Under the pieces are notes generated by a model. That model was given only the letters and a program-made list of their open reading frames with translations, searched no databases and had not been told where the DNA came from. The position numbers were made by a program, and so were the translations under genes. DNA of 64,000 bases from contig JAEWKK010000028.1 in assembly GCA_023386045.1 (NCBI GenBank), positions 1 to 64,000 of the forward strand, written 5' to 3'. This stretch comes from Bacteroidota bacterium. Lineage in GTDB: Bacteria > Bacteroidota > Bacteroidia > Chitinophagales > Chitinophagaceae. Position 1 is the first letter of the stretch, and every line of letters starts with the position of its first letter. This document shows, one piece after another, positions 25,791 to 35,071 of this stretch.

Positions 25791-27839
25791 TTATTGCTTT
25801 ATAAACCTGATGGTCTTTATTTCACCATTCCACTTAACCATTAAGGTATATGCACCTTTGGAAAGAATAGAAAGATCCAGTGTCAACTGATTGCTGCCCT
25901 GAAGCAATTGCCTTTCACCTTGCATAGTCACGGCTCCCTTATTATCAGCAACAGTAAATTCCATCCTGCCTGTCATCAACACATCCATTTGCAACTGGGC
26001 CATATCTCTTACCGGGTTAGGAAACAGGCTCATTCCATTGGTTCCACTGCAATTGTTTTTAATAATGGAACTGTAGGTTTTTCTTCCATCCGCATCGTTA
26101 GCGATCACTCTATAGAAACCACCAGCACTTACATCTTTATATACATAGCTTTGTTCAGAACCATTTTGTCCTGTTGCGGGAATGGTTGCTATCTTATCCC
26201 AGTTCCTTCCGTCCCTGCTTCTTTCAAGAGAAAAATTCAAAGTATTTTCTTCCATTGAAGTGATCCAGGTTAATTGTACCGTTCCATTGTTGCACTGGCT
26301 GTTGAATAAAGTAAAGTTTACAGGTAATGGACTTGCTGATGCTCCCAGGCTAAGTACCTGCAGCCAGTTCATATAAAAAGGATTGGGACCAATGGATTCA
26401 ATGCGAATGACCTGAGTTCCTGAGATCAGAGGAATGGTAGTACTTAACGTGGCGTAGGTATCCCAGGTAGGTGTGCCCCAGGCGGTCAAAGTATCGAGAA
26501 TTGTACCCCCTGAATTCTTGATTAGAAACTGGCTTGCTCCAGCATTGGCGGATATTCTGAACCTGATGGTATAGCTGCTGGTGAGTGGCACTGTAATATT
26601 ATAGGTCATGAAATCACCATTGTCTATACTCTGTACTGTATTGCCGCCACCTTCGTCTGTTGTTGCAGCGATACTAACGCCGCTCATGCTTGCATAGTTT
26701 TCAGCTTCGATCCTTGCCGGGTAAACGGTTACAGCCACATCATCATAAGCAGTCGCTCCTGTATTGGGTGAGATGGTAACCCTGAAAATATAGGTTCCTT
26801 CTACAAGTCCGGAAACGGTAGGATTGGAAACATTAGTTGCACTGAATCCAGCTGTAGAGGGTCCGGAGATTTGTTGCCAGCTGTAAGAAGTTGCCGTGCT
26901 ACCAGTTGCTGTCCATGAAGCATTCAATTGTGTTGAATTAACAGGCAGTGTGAGATTCACATCATTTCCTGCGAAAGCATTGGTTGGTGTAGTGCTGAAC
27001 TGCAGCATCCATTCATAGATATTCTGGCTATTTTCTGTATACAATCTATTTAATGGAAAATACCAGGATTCATGAGGAGTAACTCCAGGAAAAATTGTTG
27101 CTTTAGCTTGTGGAATAGATGGTGTTGGGTTATTGATCAGGTCCACAAAATCTTTTGTAAAAGCACTTGGAACACCTAAATCCAGTTCATTATGAAAACC
27201 CCAGACTGCCACATTCGAATTCCTGATCACATCAGCTTTTTCTTTTGAAGGAAAAGAAACCCCGCTGAAAGGCAGGATGGCTGCCAGCCGGTTGGCATAG
27301 GCCGAATTTGCTGAAGCATAATCCCAGACTATTCCGCCTCCAAAACTGTTACCGGAAAGATAGATCCTGGTAGTATCTACATTATAATTGGCGACTGTAT
27401 AATCCACAAGGTCGTTTACCTGTTGTGAACTGGGAAGTGTTGCGCTGAATGTAACGAACTGCGGCACCACCACTATAAATTTATAAACCGTACCATTGAC
27501 AGTATAAGAAACCGGCCAGGCGTTATTCATGACCTGGTCCTGCGGATATCCATCCCCAATAGATAATGATGTTCCAGTGATCATGGATTGAAGCGAAGCA
27601 AGGTCACCAGAACCAGTTGAACCCAGTCCCTGAATGAAGATCAACAGAGGATATCTCACGGAAGGATCAGAGGGATTATAACCGCTGGGCAGAATTTCCA
27701 GATAACCATTGAGGTTGGAATTGATATTTACATTGGGCCTTGGCGTTAAGGTGGCCTGGCTAAATGAGCTTAAGGGTATGGTCTGAATAGTAAATAAGGT
27801 CAAAGCACCCAACAGCAGCCTTTTCACAGTTTTCATCAT
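25791..27839 (-). CDS. Secreted alpha/beta-hydrolase with CBM6-like module and T9SS sorting tail
   Basis: 682 aa (start at 27839 or 27836). Signal peptide to about residue 28. An alpha/beta-hydrolase domain follows (residues about 30-285) with nucleophile S165 in LSGNSFGGG and a likely His in VTPHESW. Then a PKD-like domain (about 288-380), a CBM6-type carbohydrate-binding module (RIEAENYASMSG, SIDNGDFMTY; about 380-505) and a C-terminal type A T9SS signal (LFPNP...GAYTLMV...KTIRFIKQ). Inferred: exported by type IX secretion to deacylate or bind plant or microbial polysaccharide. Monocistronic. Confidence 0.85.
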   Translation of the reverse strand: MMKTVKRLLLGALTLFTIQTIPLSSFSQATLTPRPNVNINSNLNGYLEILPSGYNPSDPSVRYPLLIFIQGLGSTGSGDLASLQSMITGTSLSIGDGYPQDQVMNNAWPVSYTVNGTVYKFIVVVPQFVTFSATLPSSQQVNDLVDYTVANYNVDTTRIYLSGNSFGGGIVWDYASANSAYANRLAAILPFSGVSFPSKEKADVIRNSNVAVWGFHNELDLGVPSAFTKDFVDLINNPTPSIPQAKATIFPGVTPHESWYFPLNRLYTENSQNIYEWMLQFSTTPTNAFAGNDVNLTLPVNSTQLNASWTATGSTATSYSWQQISGPSTAGFSATNVSNPTVSGLVEGTYIFRVTISPNTGATAYDDVAVTVYPARIEAENYASMSGVSIAATTDEGGGNTVQSIDNGDFMTYNITVPLTSSYTIRFRISANAGASQFLIKNSGGTILDTLTAWGTPTWDTYATLSTTIPLISGTQVIRIESIGPNPFYMNWLQVLSLGASASPLPVNFTLFNSQCNNGTVQLTWITSMEENTLNFSLERSRDGRNWDKIATIPATGQNGSEQSYVYKDVSAGGFYRVIANDADGRKTYSSIIKNNCSGTNGMSLFPNPVRDMAQLQMDVLMTGRMEFTVADNKGAVTMQGERQLLQGSNQLTLDLSILSKGAYTLMVKWNGEIKTIRFIKQ

Positions 27840-28065
27840 AAATTTTTTGGCATTAGTGTATGAATAGATTGGATAGGAAACTGGAAGGAGTTCAAAGGGA
27901 AGGAATTCAAATATATAAACAATATGAAAGCATCCAGAATTCAGATGCCTATATTTTTCAGTCAGAACTGCACAAAAACCTTGCCTTGCAACAATTTATG
28001 AATGATGTGATTTTCTAAGTCAAGCTTTTTGCTGGCTATGATCCAAACATCCATCTTTGCAGGCT

Positions 28066-29316
28066 ATGAAAGTTTTCAAATTTGGTGGAGCTTCGGTAAG
28101 TACGGCAGAAAGAATCAGAAATGTGGCGGCAATTCTTAAAGACTATCAGAACCAAAAGATCCTGATCGTAGTATCTGCCATGGGAAAGACCACCAACGCC
28201 CTTGAAAAACTGGTGGAAGCTTTTTATGCCGGTGAAAAAGAAAAAGCATTCAGTTTATTTACGGCAATCAGGGCACAACATGATGATATTTCTCAACAAC
28301 TGGGACTGGAGCTACCTCAACTCATAGATTTTTATACTGAAGTGGAATGGTTGCTGCACGATAAACCAGTTCGCCACTATGATTATTATTATGACCAGGT
28401 GGTTTGTGTGGGCGAACTGCTTTCCACTGCCATCGTAAGCGCTTACCTTGAAAAGGAAGGTTTGAAGAATGCCTGGCTGGATGTACGTGATGTGATCCGT
28501 ACTGATGATAATTTCAGGGATGCGAAGATTGACTGGGAATTTACACGCTCAAGAATTGAAGCTGGCGTACTCCCTTTATTCCAGCAGTACGAACTGGTGC
28601 TGACCCAGGGTTTTATTGGGGCCACAGATGAAAATGAAAGCACCACGCTTGGCAGGGAAGGAAGTGATTATACAGCGGCCGTATTCGCAAATCTTCTTAA
28701 TGCTGAAAACCTGACTATCTGGAAAGATGTACAGGGAGTGATGAATGCCGACCCAAGGTTGTATGAAAAAGCACAGTGGATCAAAGAACTGAATTATCTT
28801 GAAGTGATAGAGATGGCTTATTATGGAGCTCAGGTGATCCACCCAAAAACCATCAAGCCTCTTCAAAACAAAAGCATCCCGCTTTATGTCAGGTCTTTTC
28901 TCCACCCAAAGGAAGAAGGAACCTGCATTCATAATCAACCTGTTCATCATCTCCCACCAATAATAGTTTTCAAAGAACAGCAAGCCATGGTGCAGCTGAA
29001 TTCGAAAGATTTTTCTTTTGTTGGTGAGGGACTCACTGCTTCTGTGTATGGTATTTTTGAAAAACTAAAATTCAAACCCAATCTCACTCAAAATGCAGCC
29101 ATCAGCCTGATGTGCATTGTCGATGATCAGCCAGAAAAACTGGAAAATTTCGCACTGGAAACCACAAAGCTTTTTGATGTGCAGGTTACGAAAGGTCTTA
29201 CACTGCTCACCATAAGACATTATAATGAAGATATCCTTTCAGAATTTTTAAAAGGAAAAGAAACCGTTTTAAAGCAGCAAACTACAGACACCATCCAGGT
29301 ATTGATGAAGGCATAG
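28066..29316 (+). CDS. lysC: Aspartate kinase
   Basis: 416 aa from ATG 28066 (a TTG lies 9 nt upstream). The KFGGASV start, TLGREGSDYTAA and KDVQGVMNADPRL motifs define the kinase domain, followed by a degenerate ACT-type C-terminus. Monofunctional, first step of the Lys/Thr/Met pathway. A near-consensus -7 box (CATCTTTG, 28052-28059) precedes it. Confidence 0.95.
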   Translation: MKVFKFGGASVSTAERIRNVAAILKDYQNQKILIVVSAMGKTTNALEKLVEAFYAGEKEKAFSLFTAIRAQHDDISQQLGLELPQLIDFYTEVEWLLHDKPVRHYDYYYDQVVCVGELLSTAIVSAYLEKEGLKNAWLDVRDVIRTDDNFRDAKIDWEFTRSRIEAGVLPLFQQYELVLTQGFIGATDENESTTLGREGSDYTAAVFANLLNAENLTIWKDVQGVMNADPRLYEKAQWIKELNYLEVIEMAYYGAQVIHPKTIKPLQNKSIPLYVRSFLHPKEEGTCIHNQPVHHLPPIIVFKEQQAMVQLNSKDFSFVGEGLTASVYGIFEKLKFKPNLTQNAAISLMCIVDDQPEKLENFALETTKLFDVQVTKGLTLLTIRHYNEDILSEFLKGKETVLKQQTTDTIQVLMKA

Positions 29317-29387
29317 GCTATGTCATAAAAGCCAAATCCTGCTTTGCACAAAGCATTGCAGGAATAAGGCTTGAGATGGCTATTTTA

Positions 29388-29864
29388 TCAGAAGCTTGCG
29401 ATCAGGTTGAAGGAAAGCGTTTTCTGTTTGAATGAATACTGTGGCTCAAATCCAATGGCTTTTTTACCTCCCAAAGGCATCATGAAACGAAGGCCGGTTT
29501 TCAGATCAAAGCCAGTTTGCACACTGATCTCAGGTGCTGCAGTCAGGAAAACACTTCCCCTGACTCCAGGCTGTGTTAAACGGTAAGCACCTCTTATGTA
29601 TAAACTTCCCCTGGTTCCAAAATCAGTAGAATCCTTTTGCATATAGGTCGATGACATTTTTTTGAAATTAAATCCTGCATAGATGCCGAAACGGCTTTCC
29701 ATTCCCTGCACGCCGGCTTCAAGGCCAAATGCATATTTGGTATTGGCTTCGCGAGTATAATACATCGCAAACACGGGAGCAGACGGAGCACATTTATCAT
29801 ATTGCGCACTGGCTGTAAAACCTATAATTGCACTGATGAACATGAGTAAAAAAATCTTTTTCAT
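29388..29864 (-). CDS. Outer-membrane beta-barrel-like protein
   Basis: 158 aa from MKKIFLLMF. A signal peptide to SAQ is followed by alternating beta strands with Gly/aromatic pattern, ending in a C-terminal Phe (LSFNLIASF), typical of outer-membrane barrels. No specific family recognised; it does not match the paralogous barrels at 39-41 kb by eye. Confidence 0.7.
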   Translation of the reverse strand: MKKIFLLMFISAIIGFTASAQYDKCAPSAPVFAMYYTREANTKYAFGLEAGVQGMESRFGIYAGFNFKKMSSTYMQKDSTDFGTRGSLYIRGAYRLTQPGVRGSVFLTAAPEISVQTGFDLKTGLRFMMPLGGKKAIGFEPQYSFKQKTLSFNLIASF

Positions 29865-29999
29865 TTTGGTCTTGGTTTGGTTGTTTGATGATAAAACTCT
29901 GGTTTTGCCTTGCACCCCTACTGCCTCATGGTTAAGGAATCGTTAATCGGAATTGACAGTTATCCTTTGTGATGGCACAATGTTTCGGATAGGATCATT

Positions 30000-30569
30000 A
30001 TGTTATCCCTGTTTCCGGAAGAGCCTTTGTATCCTGAAGGATTTAGTTACCTGCCCGATTTTATTGATCAAAAAGAAGAAGCTGAATTGCTGGCAGCCAT
30101 TGAACAACTCTCTCTTCACCCCATGAAATTCCAGGGTTATGAAGCCAAAAGAAAAGTGACCAGCTTTGGTTACGACTGGAGTTTTGAAAAAAGAATTCTT
30201 TCAAAAGGGAAAGAGATCCCTCCCGTTTTTACTCCATTGATTAAAAAATTATCCACTCATTTAAATATCAATCCTGATCAAATTGCTGAATTGCTTGTTA
30301 CAGAATATCCGCCAGGATCTCTGATCAACTGGCACAGGGATGCTCCTCCGTTTGATATCATAGCCGGCGTTTCATTGTTGTCGGATTGCGTGTTCAGACT
30401 AAGACCTCATGATAAATCAAAACAGGGAAGAAAGTCTATTGTCTCTATTCCTGTTCATCGCCGTTCCTTATATATAATGAAGAAAAGCGCAAGAAGCGAA
30501 TGGCAACACAGCACAGCTGCTGTTAGTTCTACCCGGTATTCAATTACGGTGAGAACACTGAAGCGTTAA
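30000..30569 (+). CDS. AlkB-like 2-oxoglutarate/Fe(II) oxygenase
   Basis: 189 aa. Iron ligands H112-x-D114 (INWHRDAPPF) and H170 (EWQH) and the 2-oxoglutarate arginines R179-x5-R185 are all in place. Oxidative dealkylation of DNA, RNA or another substrate is the family activity. The N-terminal region is short, close to the AlkB/ALKBH2-3 core. It lies 124 nt before the ku gene on the same strand, a possible repair neighbourhood. Confidence 0.9.
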   Translation: MLSLFPEEPLYPEGFSYLPDFIDQKEEAELLAAIEQLSLHPMKFQGYEAKRKVTSFGYDWSFEKRILSKGKEIPPVFTPLIKKLSTHLNINPDQIAELLVTEYPPGSLINWHRDAPPFDIIAGVSLLSDCVFRLRPHDKSKQGRKSIVSIPVHRRSLYIMKKSARSEWQHSTAAVSSTRYSITVRTLKR

Positions 30570-30693
30570 GCGGATTCAACAGTTACATGTGAATATAATT
30601 GTGGATTACTTGCCAATAGTTTCCGGTTAAGGATGAGTGTCAGGGAACAGCCTTTGGATGAATATAAAAGATTCAATCATTAAAAACAATCTC

Positions 30694-31467
30694 ATGCGTT
30701 CAATCTGGAAAGGTTCTATAGGCTTTGGCCTCGTTAATATTCCTGTCAAACTATACAGTGCAACTGAAGAAAGTACTCTCGCTTTCATCACACTGGATAA
30801 AAACAACAATGCACGCATACGATACAAAAAGATCAATGAAGCAACGGGTAAGGATGTAAAAGAAGGTGATATTGTAAAGGGTTATAAAATGGGTGAAGGA
30901 TATGTGATCCTGGAAGAAGAAGATTTTAAAAAAGCAACTCCGGAAAAATATGACCACCTCGAGATCGTGCAATTTGTGACAGAAAAAGAAATTGATCCTG
31001 TCTACTATGAAAAGCCTTATTACCTGGAACCCGAAAAAACTGGTGCCCGTGCTTATGCCCTATTGCGTGATGCATTGAAAAAAGAAGGGAAGGCAGCACT
31101 GGGACCATTAGTATATCATAAAAGAGAGTGGATCTGCCTGATCAAACCAATGGGTGAATTACTGGTATTACATCGTCTCAGGTTTGCACAGGAGATCAGG
31201 GAAGCAAATGGTTTAACTCTGCCAAAAGCAGAGAGCAAAGGAGAAGAAATTAAAATGGCAACGATGCTGATCAACCAGTTAACCAAGCCATTCAAACCGG
31301 AGCAATTCCGTGATGAATTCTCTGAAAAACTGATAAAGGTGATAGAAGCAAAAGCCAAAGGAAAGACCACAAACTTCAAGCCTTTGAAGCTGGTACACTC
31401 AACCACAGAAGATCTCATGCAAAAGCTGAAGGCAAGTTTGAAGACACCGGCAAAAAAAGCTTCCTGA
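30694..31467 (+). CDS. ku: Ku DNA end-binding protein
   Basis: 257 aa from MRSIWKGSIGFGLVNIPVKLY, the canonical bacterial Ku N-terminus. A full Ku core is present to about residue 230 with a short basic C-terminal tail (KTPAKKAS), the part that binds DNA or recruits LigD. It forms a homodimeric ring on double-strand ends for non-homologous end joining. No ligD is in the window. Confidence 0.95.
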   Translation: MRSIWKGSIGFGLVNIPVKLYSATEESTLAFITLDKNNNARIRYKKINEATGKDVKEGDIVKGYKMGEGYVILEEEDFKKATPEKYDHLEIVQFVTEKEIDPVYYEKPYYLEPEKTGARAYALLRDALKKEGKAALGPLVYHKREWICLIKPMGELLVLHRLRFAQEIREANGLTLPKAESKGEEIKMATMLINQLTKPFKPEQFRDEFSEKLIKVIEAKAKGKTTNFKPLKLVHSTTEDLMQKLKASLKTPAKKAS

Positions 31468-31584
31468 TCTTATGGTTGTGCAGTAAGTGTTTTGTCTTAT
31501 TATGAAAAGATTTCATAAGAGACAACCCTTAAGCTTTAAAAAATATCTTTTTTTTGCGCTATCCTCCTCCATCTGCACTCAATC

Positions 31585-32646
31585 ATGTACGCGAAAAAGA
31601 AAGAAACAACCCTCAGTGTAGTGCAAACTACAACAAGCCTGCTTGAAAAAGCGCTTACTGTATTGCAGGAAGGGATCTGTATTATAGATGAAAATGCAAG
31701 GATTCTTTATATCAACGATGCACTTCTAAATATATTAAAGGTCAGGATTGGGAAAATGCCAGCACACCGCGATAGCATTTTTGATTTCATCCCTGAAGAT
31801 AGAAGGCCGGCACACAGGGAAGCCCTGGAAAAAGCATTGAATGGGCTTCGCTCTTTTTTTGAATTCTCTTATGTAAATAGAAAGGAAGAACATTGGGTGG
31901 AACTGGAGTACTGTCCTATGAACGATGAAAGCTCCGGACAAAAAATCATCTGCCTGAGAACAAAGGATATCACGGAAAGTGTGATCCTGAAAAAGAAGTT
32001 CCAGGCCGAACAAAAGAACCAGCAGAACCGCATCATCAAAGCAACCATTGATGCAGAAGACAAGCAGAGAGGTCAGATCGGGCGGGAACTGCACGATAAT
32101 GTAAACCAGGTTCTCACCACCATAAAATTATATGCAGAATTATGCCTTAAAGAAGGTATTGATAAAAAAGAATTGCTCGAACAGATTGTAAAGCGTGCCA
32201 ATTATTGCATTGAAGAGATCAGGAACCTTTCGAGGCGGCTCACTTCACCTTCCATTGAAGAACAAAGCCTGGAAGATCTTATACAAAACCTCGTTGAATC
32301 GGTCAGGGCCACACAAAAAATAATTGTGAGATTCCGCTCATCAGGGATCAGGGGAAAAGTATTGAAGCAGGATGTTCAAACAGCGATTTACAGGATTGCA
32401 CAGGAACAACTGACTAATATCTTGAAATATGCCGAAGCTACAATCGTGGATATCATCCTGGTTCATATCAATCAGGTGGTAGCCATGCAGATCCAGGACA
32501 ATGGAAAGGGATTCATCTTTGAAGCTGATAAAAAAACTTCAGGCCTTACCAATATGATCAGCCGGGCTGAGTCTGTTGGCGGTAAAATAGAATTCGATAC
32601 AGCGCCCGAGAAAGGCTGTACGGTTACCGCTGAATTTCCATTATAA
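31585..32646 (+). CDS. PAS-domain sensor histidine kinase (HisKA_3/NarX type)
   Basis: 353 aa, soluble. PAS domain at about 20-135, coiled segment at 135-160, then the dimerisation/phosphoacceptor helix with H170 in GRELHDNVNQVL and a short HATPase with N-box (AQEQLTNILKYA) and G-box (DNGKGF). No TM helices, so it senses an internal signal. The single-domain receiver at 32937 is the nearest candidate partner. Confidence 0.93.
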   Translation: MYAKKKETTLSVVQTTTSLLEKALTVLQEGICIIDENARILYINDALLNILKVRIGKMPAHRDSIFDFIPEDRRPAHREALEKALNGLRSFFEFSYVNRKEEHWVELEYCPMNDESSGQKIICLRTKDITESVILKKKFQAEQKNQQNRIIKATIDAEDKQRGQIGRELHDNVNQVLTTIKLYAELCLKEGIDKKELLEQIVKRANYCIEEIRNLSRRLTSPSIEEQSLEDLIQNLVESVRATQKIIVRFRSSGIRGKVLKQDVQTAIYRIAQEQLTNILKYAEATIVDIILVHINQVVAMQIQDNGKGFIFEADKKTSGLTNMISRAESVGGKIEFDTAPEKGCTVTAEFPL

Positions 32647-32664
32647 CTGTAGAAAAAATTCCCA

Positions 32665-32841
32665 CTACATCGGAGAAACATTGGCCTGGAAAGATTTCAC
32701 AGCAATGTCGATGTCTTGTGCCTGGAACAATCCGGACATGGTATTCTTCTTAGGTACAATAACCACGTTCACGGCTTTTGTTTTTTCTTTAAAAGACCAC
32801 ATAGAGGAATAGGTAGGGAATAAAAATGTAACTTTTTTCAT
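32665..32841 (-). CDS. Small hypothetical protein (58 aa), antiparallel to its neighbours
   Basis: ATG 32841 to TAG 32665, beginning MKKVTFLFPTYSSMWSFKEK and continuing with a strand-like AVNVVIVPKK and a C-terminal DIDIAVKSFQANV. It is positioned between the kinase and the receiver but on the opposite strand. The amino-acid composition is protein-like, and it fills an otherwise empty 290-nt gap. Possibly a small sensor or regulator domain; unrecognised. Confidence 0.5.
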   Translation of the reverse strand: MKKVTFLFPTYSSMWSFKEKTKAVNVVIVPKKNTMSGLFQAQDIDIAVKSFQANVSPM

Positions 32842-32936
32842 GTTGTTTTCTTTAGGTTGAATAATGATACAAATCCTGTTCCCTGCTTTTAAGGTAGAGG
32901 CTGCAGCATTGGCCTTTTTCTTGGATAAATGGTTTT

Positions 32937-33344
32937 ATGACTGACCAAAACAAAAAACACATTCTTTATATTGATGACGATGATGATGACCGCCAGCTGG
33001 TTAAGGAAGCAATTTTGGAGATAGATCACTCTCTTCAGTTAATGGAAGCTCCAGGTGGAAATGAAGGTCTTGAATTTCTCAAAAAAGCGGCTCAGGATAA
33101 AAACCTCCCCTGCCTTGTCATCCTTGATATGAATATGCCCGGCATGGATGGAAGGGAAACGCTGATTGCCATAAAAAATGAAAAAAAATACGCAAAGATC
33201 CCTGTTGTGATCTTTACTACTTCTTCCAGTAAGCTGGACCAGACCTTCTGCGAAAAATATGGAGTTGAGATGATCACCAAACCATTGAATTTCTCAAACC
33301 TGAATACAACTATCAGGAAAATGCTGATCTACTGCCATCCCTGA
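32937..33344 (+). CDS. Single-domain response regulator (Rcp1-like)
   Basis: 135 aa receiver only. Acidic cluster (IDDDDDDR), phosphoacceptor D64 (LDMNMPGMDG), T/S switch in FTTSSS and the K of MITKPLNF are present. No output domain, as in CheY/Rcp1 phosphorelay proteins. Probably accepts phosphate from the PAS kinase upstream or another kinase. Confidence 0.93.
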   Translation: MTDQNKKHILYIDDDDDDRQLVKEAILEIDHSLQLMEAPGGNEGLEFLKKAAQDKNLPCLVILDMNMPGMDGRETLIAIKNEKKYAKIPVVIFTTSSSKLDQTFCEKYGVEMITKPLNFSNLNTTIRKMLIYCHP

Positions 33345-33458
33345 TTCTTAAAATACAGGGACGATTTATAACGATCAAGGCTAGTCCTTCAATTGAATTA
33401 GGCCCTCTTCTGTTTTTACTGATCATTCAAATTAACCGCTGATCATCGATTCTATTCT

Positions 33459-33479
33459 CATGTTAAAATGCTTAACATG
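33459..33479. promoter_or_regulatory. Inverted repeat upstream of the exported PepSY-like gene
   Basis: Perfect 8-bp arms CATGTTAA and TTAACATG separated by 5 nt. The size fits an operator or a hairpin. Confidence 0.45.
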
Positions 33480-33543
33480 TTTTATCTCCAAATTCCTCAA
33501 TTCATTCATGTACCAGTTGAACATTGACCTGCGATGAAAAACC

Positions 33544-33574
33544 TTTGTGTCAGAAAGCAAATTGCTTACACAAA
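33544..33574 (+). promoter_or_regulatory. Leader stem-loop before the exported PepSY-like gene
   Basis: Outer arms TTTGTGT/ACACAAA (7 bp) and inner arms AAGC/GCTT with a 5-nt loop and a 4-nt bulge, 26 nt before the ATG. A possible 5'-UTR structure. Confidence 0.4.
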
Positions 33575-33600
33575 ATCATCATAACTAAACAAACAATTTT

Positions 33601-34035
33601 ATGAAAAAGATTATCATCGCATTAAGCGCATTTTTCAGTTTGACTTCCGCTCAGGCCTTCGCAGCTGATGTGGTTCCTGCCAACATCGTTCATTCTTTTA
33701 TCAGCACATTTAAGAACGCAAGGGATATTGCCTGGGAAGAAACCAATGGTTACAACGTAGCCAGCTTTATCCAAAACGGCGTAAAAAGTTCTGCTTATTA
33801 CGACCAGGATGGTAAGTTAGTAGTTGTTGGAACCCAGATCAACCCTTCCAGCCTTCCCACTCAACTGGCCAGCAAGCTTGACCAGGATTTTGCCTCCTTT
33901 GCTGTAACTGCTCTTTTTGAAATGAAAGATGAATTTGGTACCAGCTATTATGCTACCATTACAGATGGCAAAAAAGTAAAGGTGCTGAAAGGGGATTCTA
34001 AAAAATGGACTGTAGTCGTAACAAAAAGGAAATAA
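33601..34035 (+). CDS. Small exported PepSY-like (beta-lactamase-inhibitor-like fold) protein
   Basis: 144 aa. The signal peptide is cleaved near AFAAD. The mature part resembles DUF2874/PepSY-like proteins: a helix (VHSFISTFKNARDIAWEE) followed by antiparallel strands (YNVASFIQNG, SSAYYDQDGKLV), repeated once. Such proteins are abundant, highly expressed periplasmic proteins of unknown ligand in Bacteroidota. Strong terminator downstream. Confidence 0.72.
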   Translation: MKKIIIALSAFFSLTSAQAFAADVVPANIVHSFISTFKNARDIAWEETNGYNVASFIQNGVKSSAYYDQDGKLVVVGTQINPSSLPTQLASKLDQDFASFAVTALFEMKDEFGTSYYATITDGKKVKVLKGDSKKWTVVVTKRK

Positions 34036-34067
34036 TAACCTCAACCCACTATCTTATTAATAAACCG

Positions 34068-34093
34068 GCCCTTGCCTTTGGCAAGGGCTTTTT
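34068..34093 (+). terminator. Rho-independent terminator
   Basis: 9-bp stem GCCCTTGCC/GGCAAGGGC with a TTT loop and a T run, 32 nt past the stop of the exported gene. Confidence 0.92.
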
Positions 34094-35050
34094 GCATTTT
34101 ATGTGCAAATACAAATCCGTACTTTTTTGCCCTGTTCACCTGAATTTTTCCTGGCCTCCGATTCCTTAGACCATTCAGGTCCAGGCCAGGCTCTCTTCAA
34201 TCTTCATTAAAATCCTCTTTGGATTGATTTGAGTCATAACCGGTGAAGTCCAATTTCTTCTCATATAACCGGATGCTCCCAACTTAATTACCACACATCA
34301 ACACCTCAGCAAAAGGATATCCCTGACCACCAATTTCCAGCCATGAAAAGTGCCTTTTTGGATTCGTATTTTATTTAATAATTAAAAAAGCCAGTTAAGT
34401 CCAGTCCGGTTTATAATTTCCAAAAACCGGGAAAATCTCAAGGCCATTCACTTACGAATTAATTTATATATAATAACGGCTCGTCAATTCCCCGATTTCA
34501 TAACCACTTTCAATAGCGCCATTTAGACAGAACACTTCCCGGCCTCCACATCCTTCCATTTTTCCGGGAATTAGGATGATATGCTATCCAAGTCCAAAAT
34601 GCCGATTTACTACCAACCACCTCAAATTGATTTTAAACCCGATTAATAGGCCTCTTTAAAAAAGGCATCTGGGTGGTCAAAAACAAAAACTTCAGCCAAA
34701 AATCAAAAAAAGGAGAGATGAGTCATTACTTTTTTATGGCATTTAATTTTTTAATTGATAATTTAGTTTAAGTACAACTATTATTCAGATGAATATCAAC
34801 TTGTTATTGTCAAATTTCCCCAACTGTTCCAAAAGATGTGCTTAACAAGCATTATTTAATTAATTAACTTTAAAAATAACTGCAATTTTATTTATGATGA
34901 CTTTCATATAAAGCTAAATATCAATTGGAAAACTATTTTATTAAAACTAAAATTTTTGACAATTTAAATTCCTTTACAAATTGAATCAATTGCTATAAAA
35001 TTTAGCTGTTGATTTTGAAGATGGGCGACCAGGTTTTTTTCGGGCAGCAT
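34094..35050. other. Long ORF-free, AT-rich block with serial inverted repeats
   Basis: About 957 nt with stops in all frames and no frame of 60 codons. Inverted repeats with CCGG/GGCC cores: CCTGGCCT/AGGCCAGG (34150-34190), CCGGTTT/AAACCGG (34406-34430) and TTCCCGG/CCGGGAA (34536-34570). The words TCCTGGCCTCC (34149) and TCCCGGCCTCC (34537) head related 19-nt stretches. The first 600 nt are C-rich and G-poor on the plus strand. A 17-codon frame preceded by AGGAG starts at 34718. Candidate structured RNA, decayed DNA or a regulatory region. Confidence 0.6.
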
Positions 35051-35058
35051 TATTTTTG
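35051..35058 (+). promoter_or_regulatory. -7 box (TATTTTTG) for the LEA14-like lipoprotein
   Basis: TAnnTTTG match, 13 nt before the ATG at 35072. Confidence 0.5.
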
Positions 35059-35071
35059 CTTTATTAATGTC

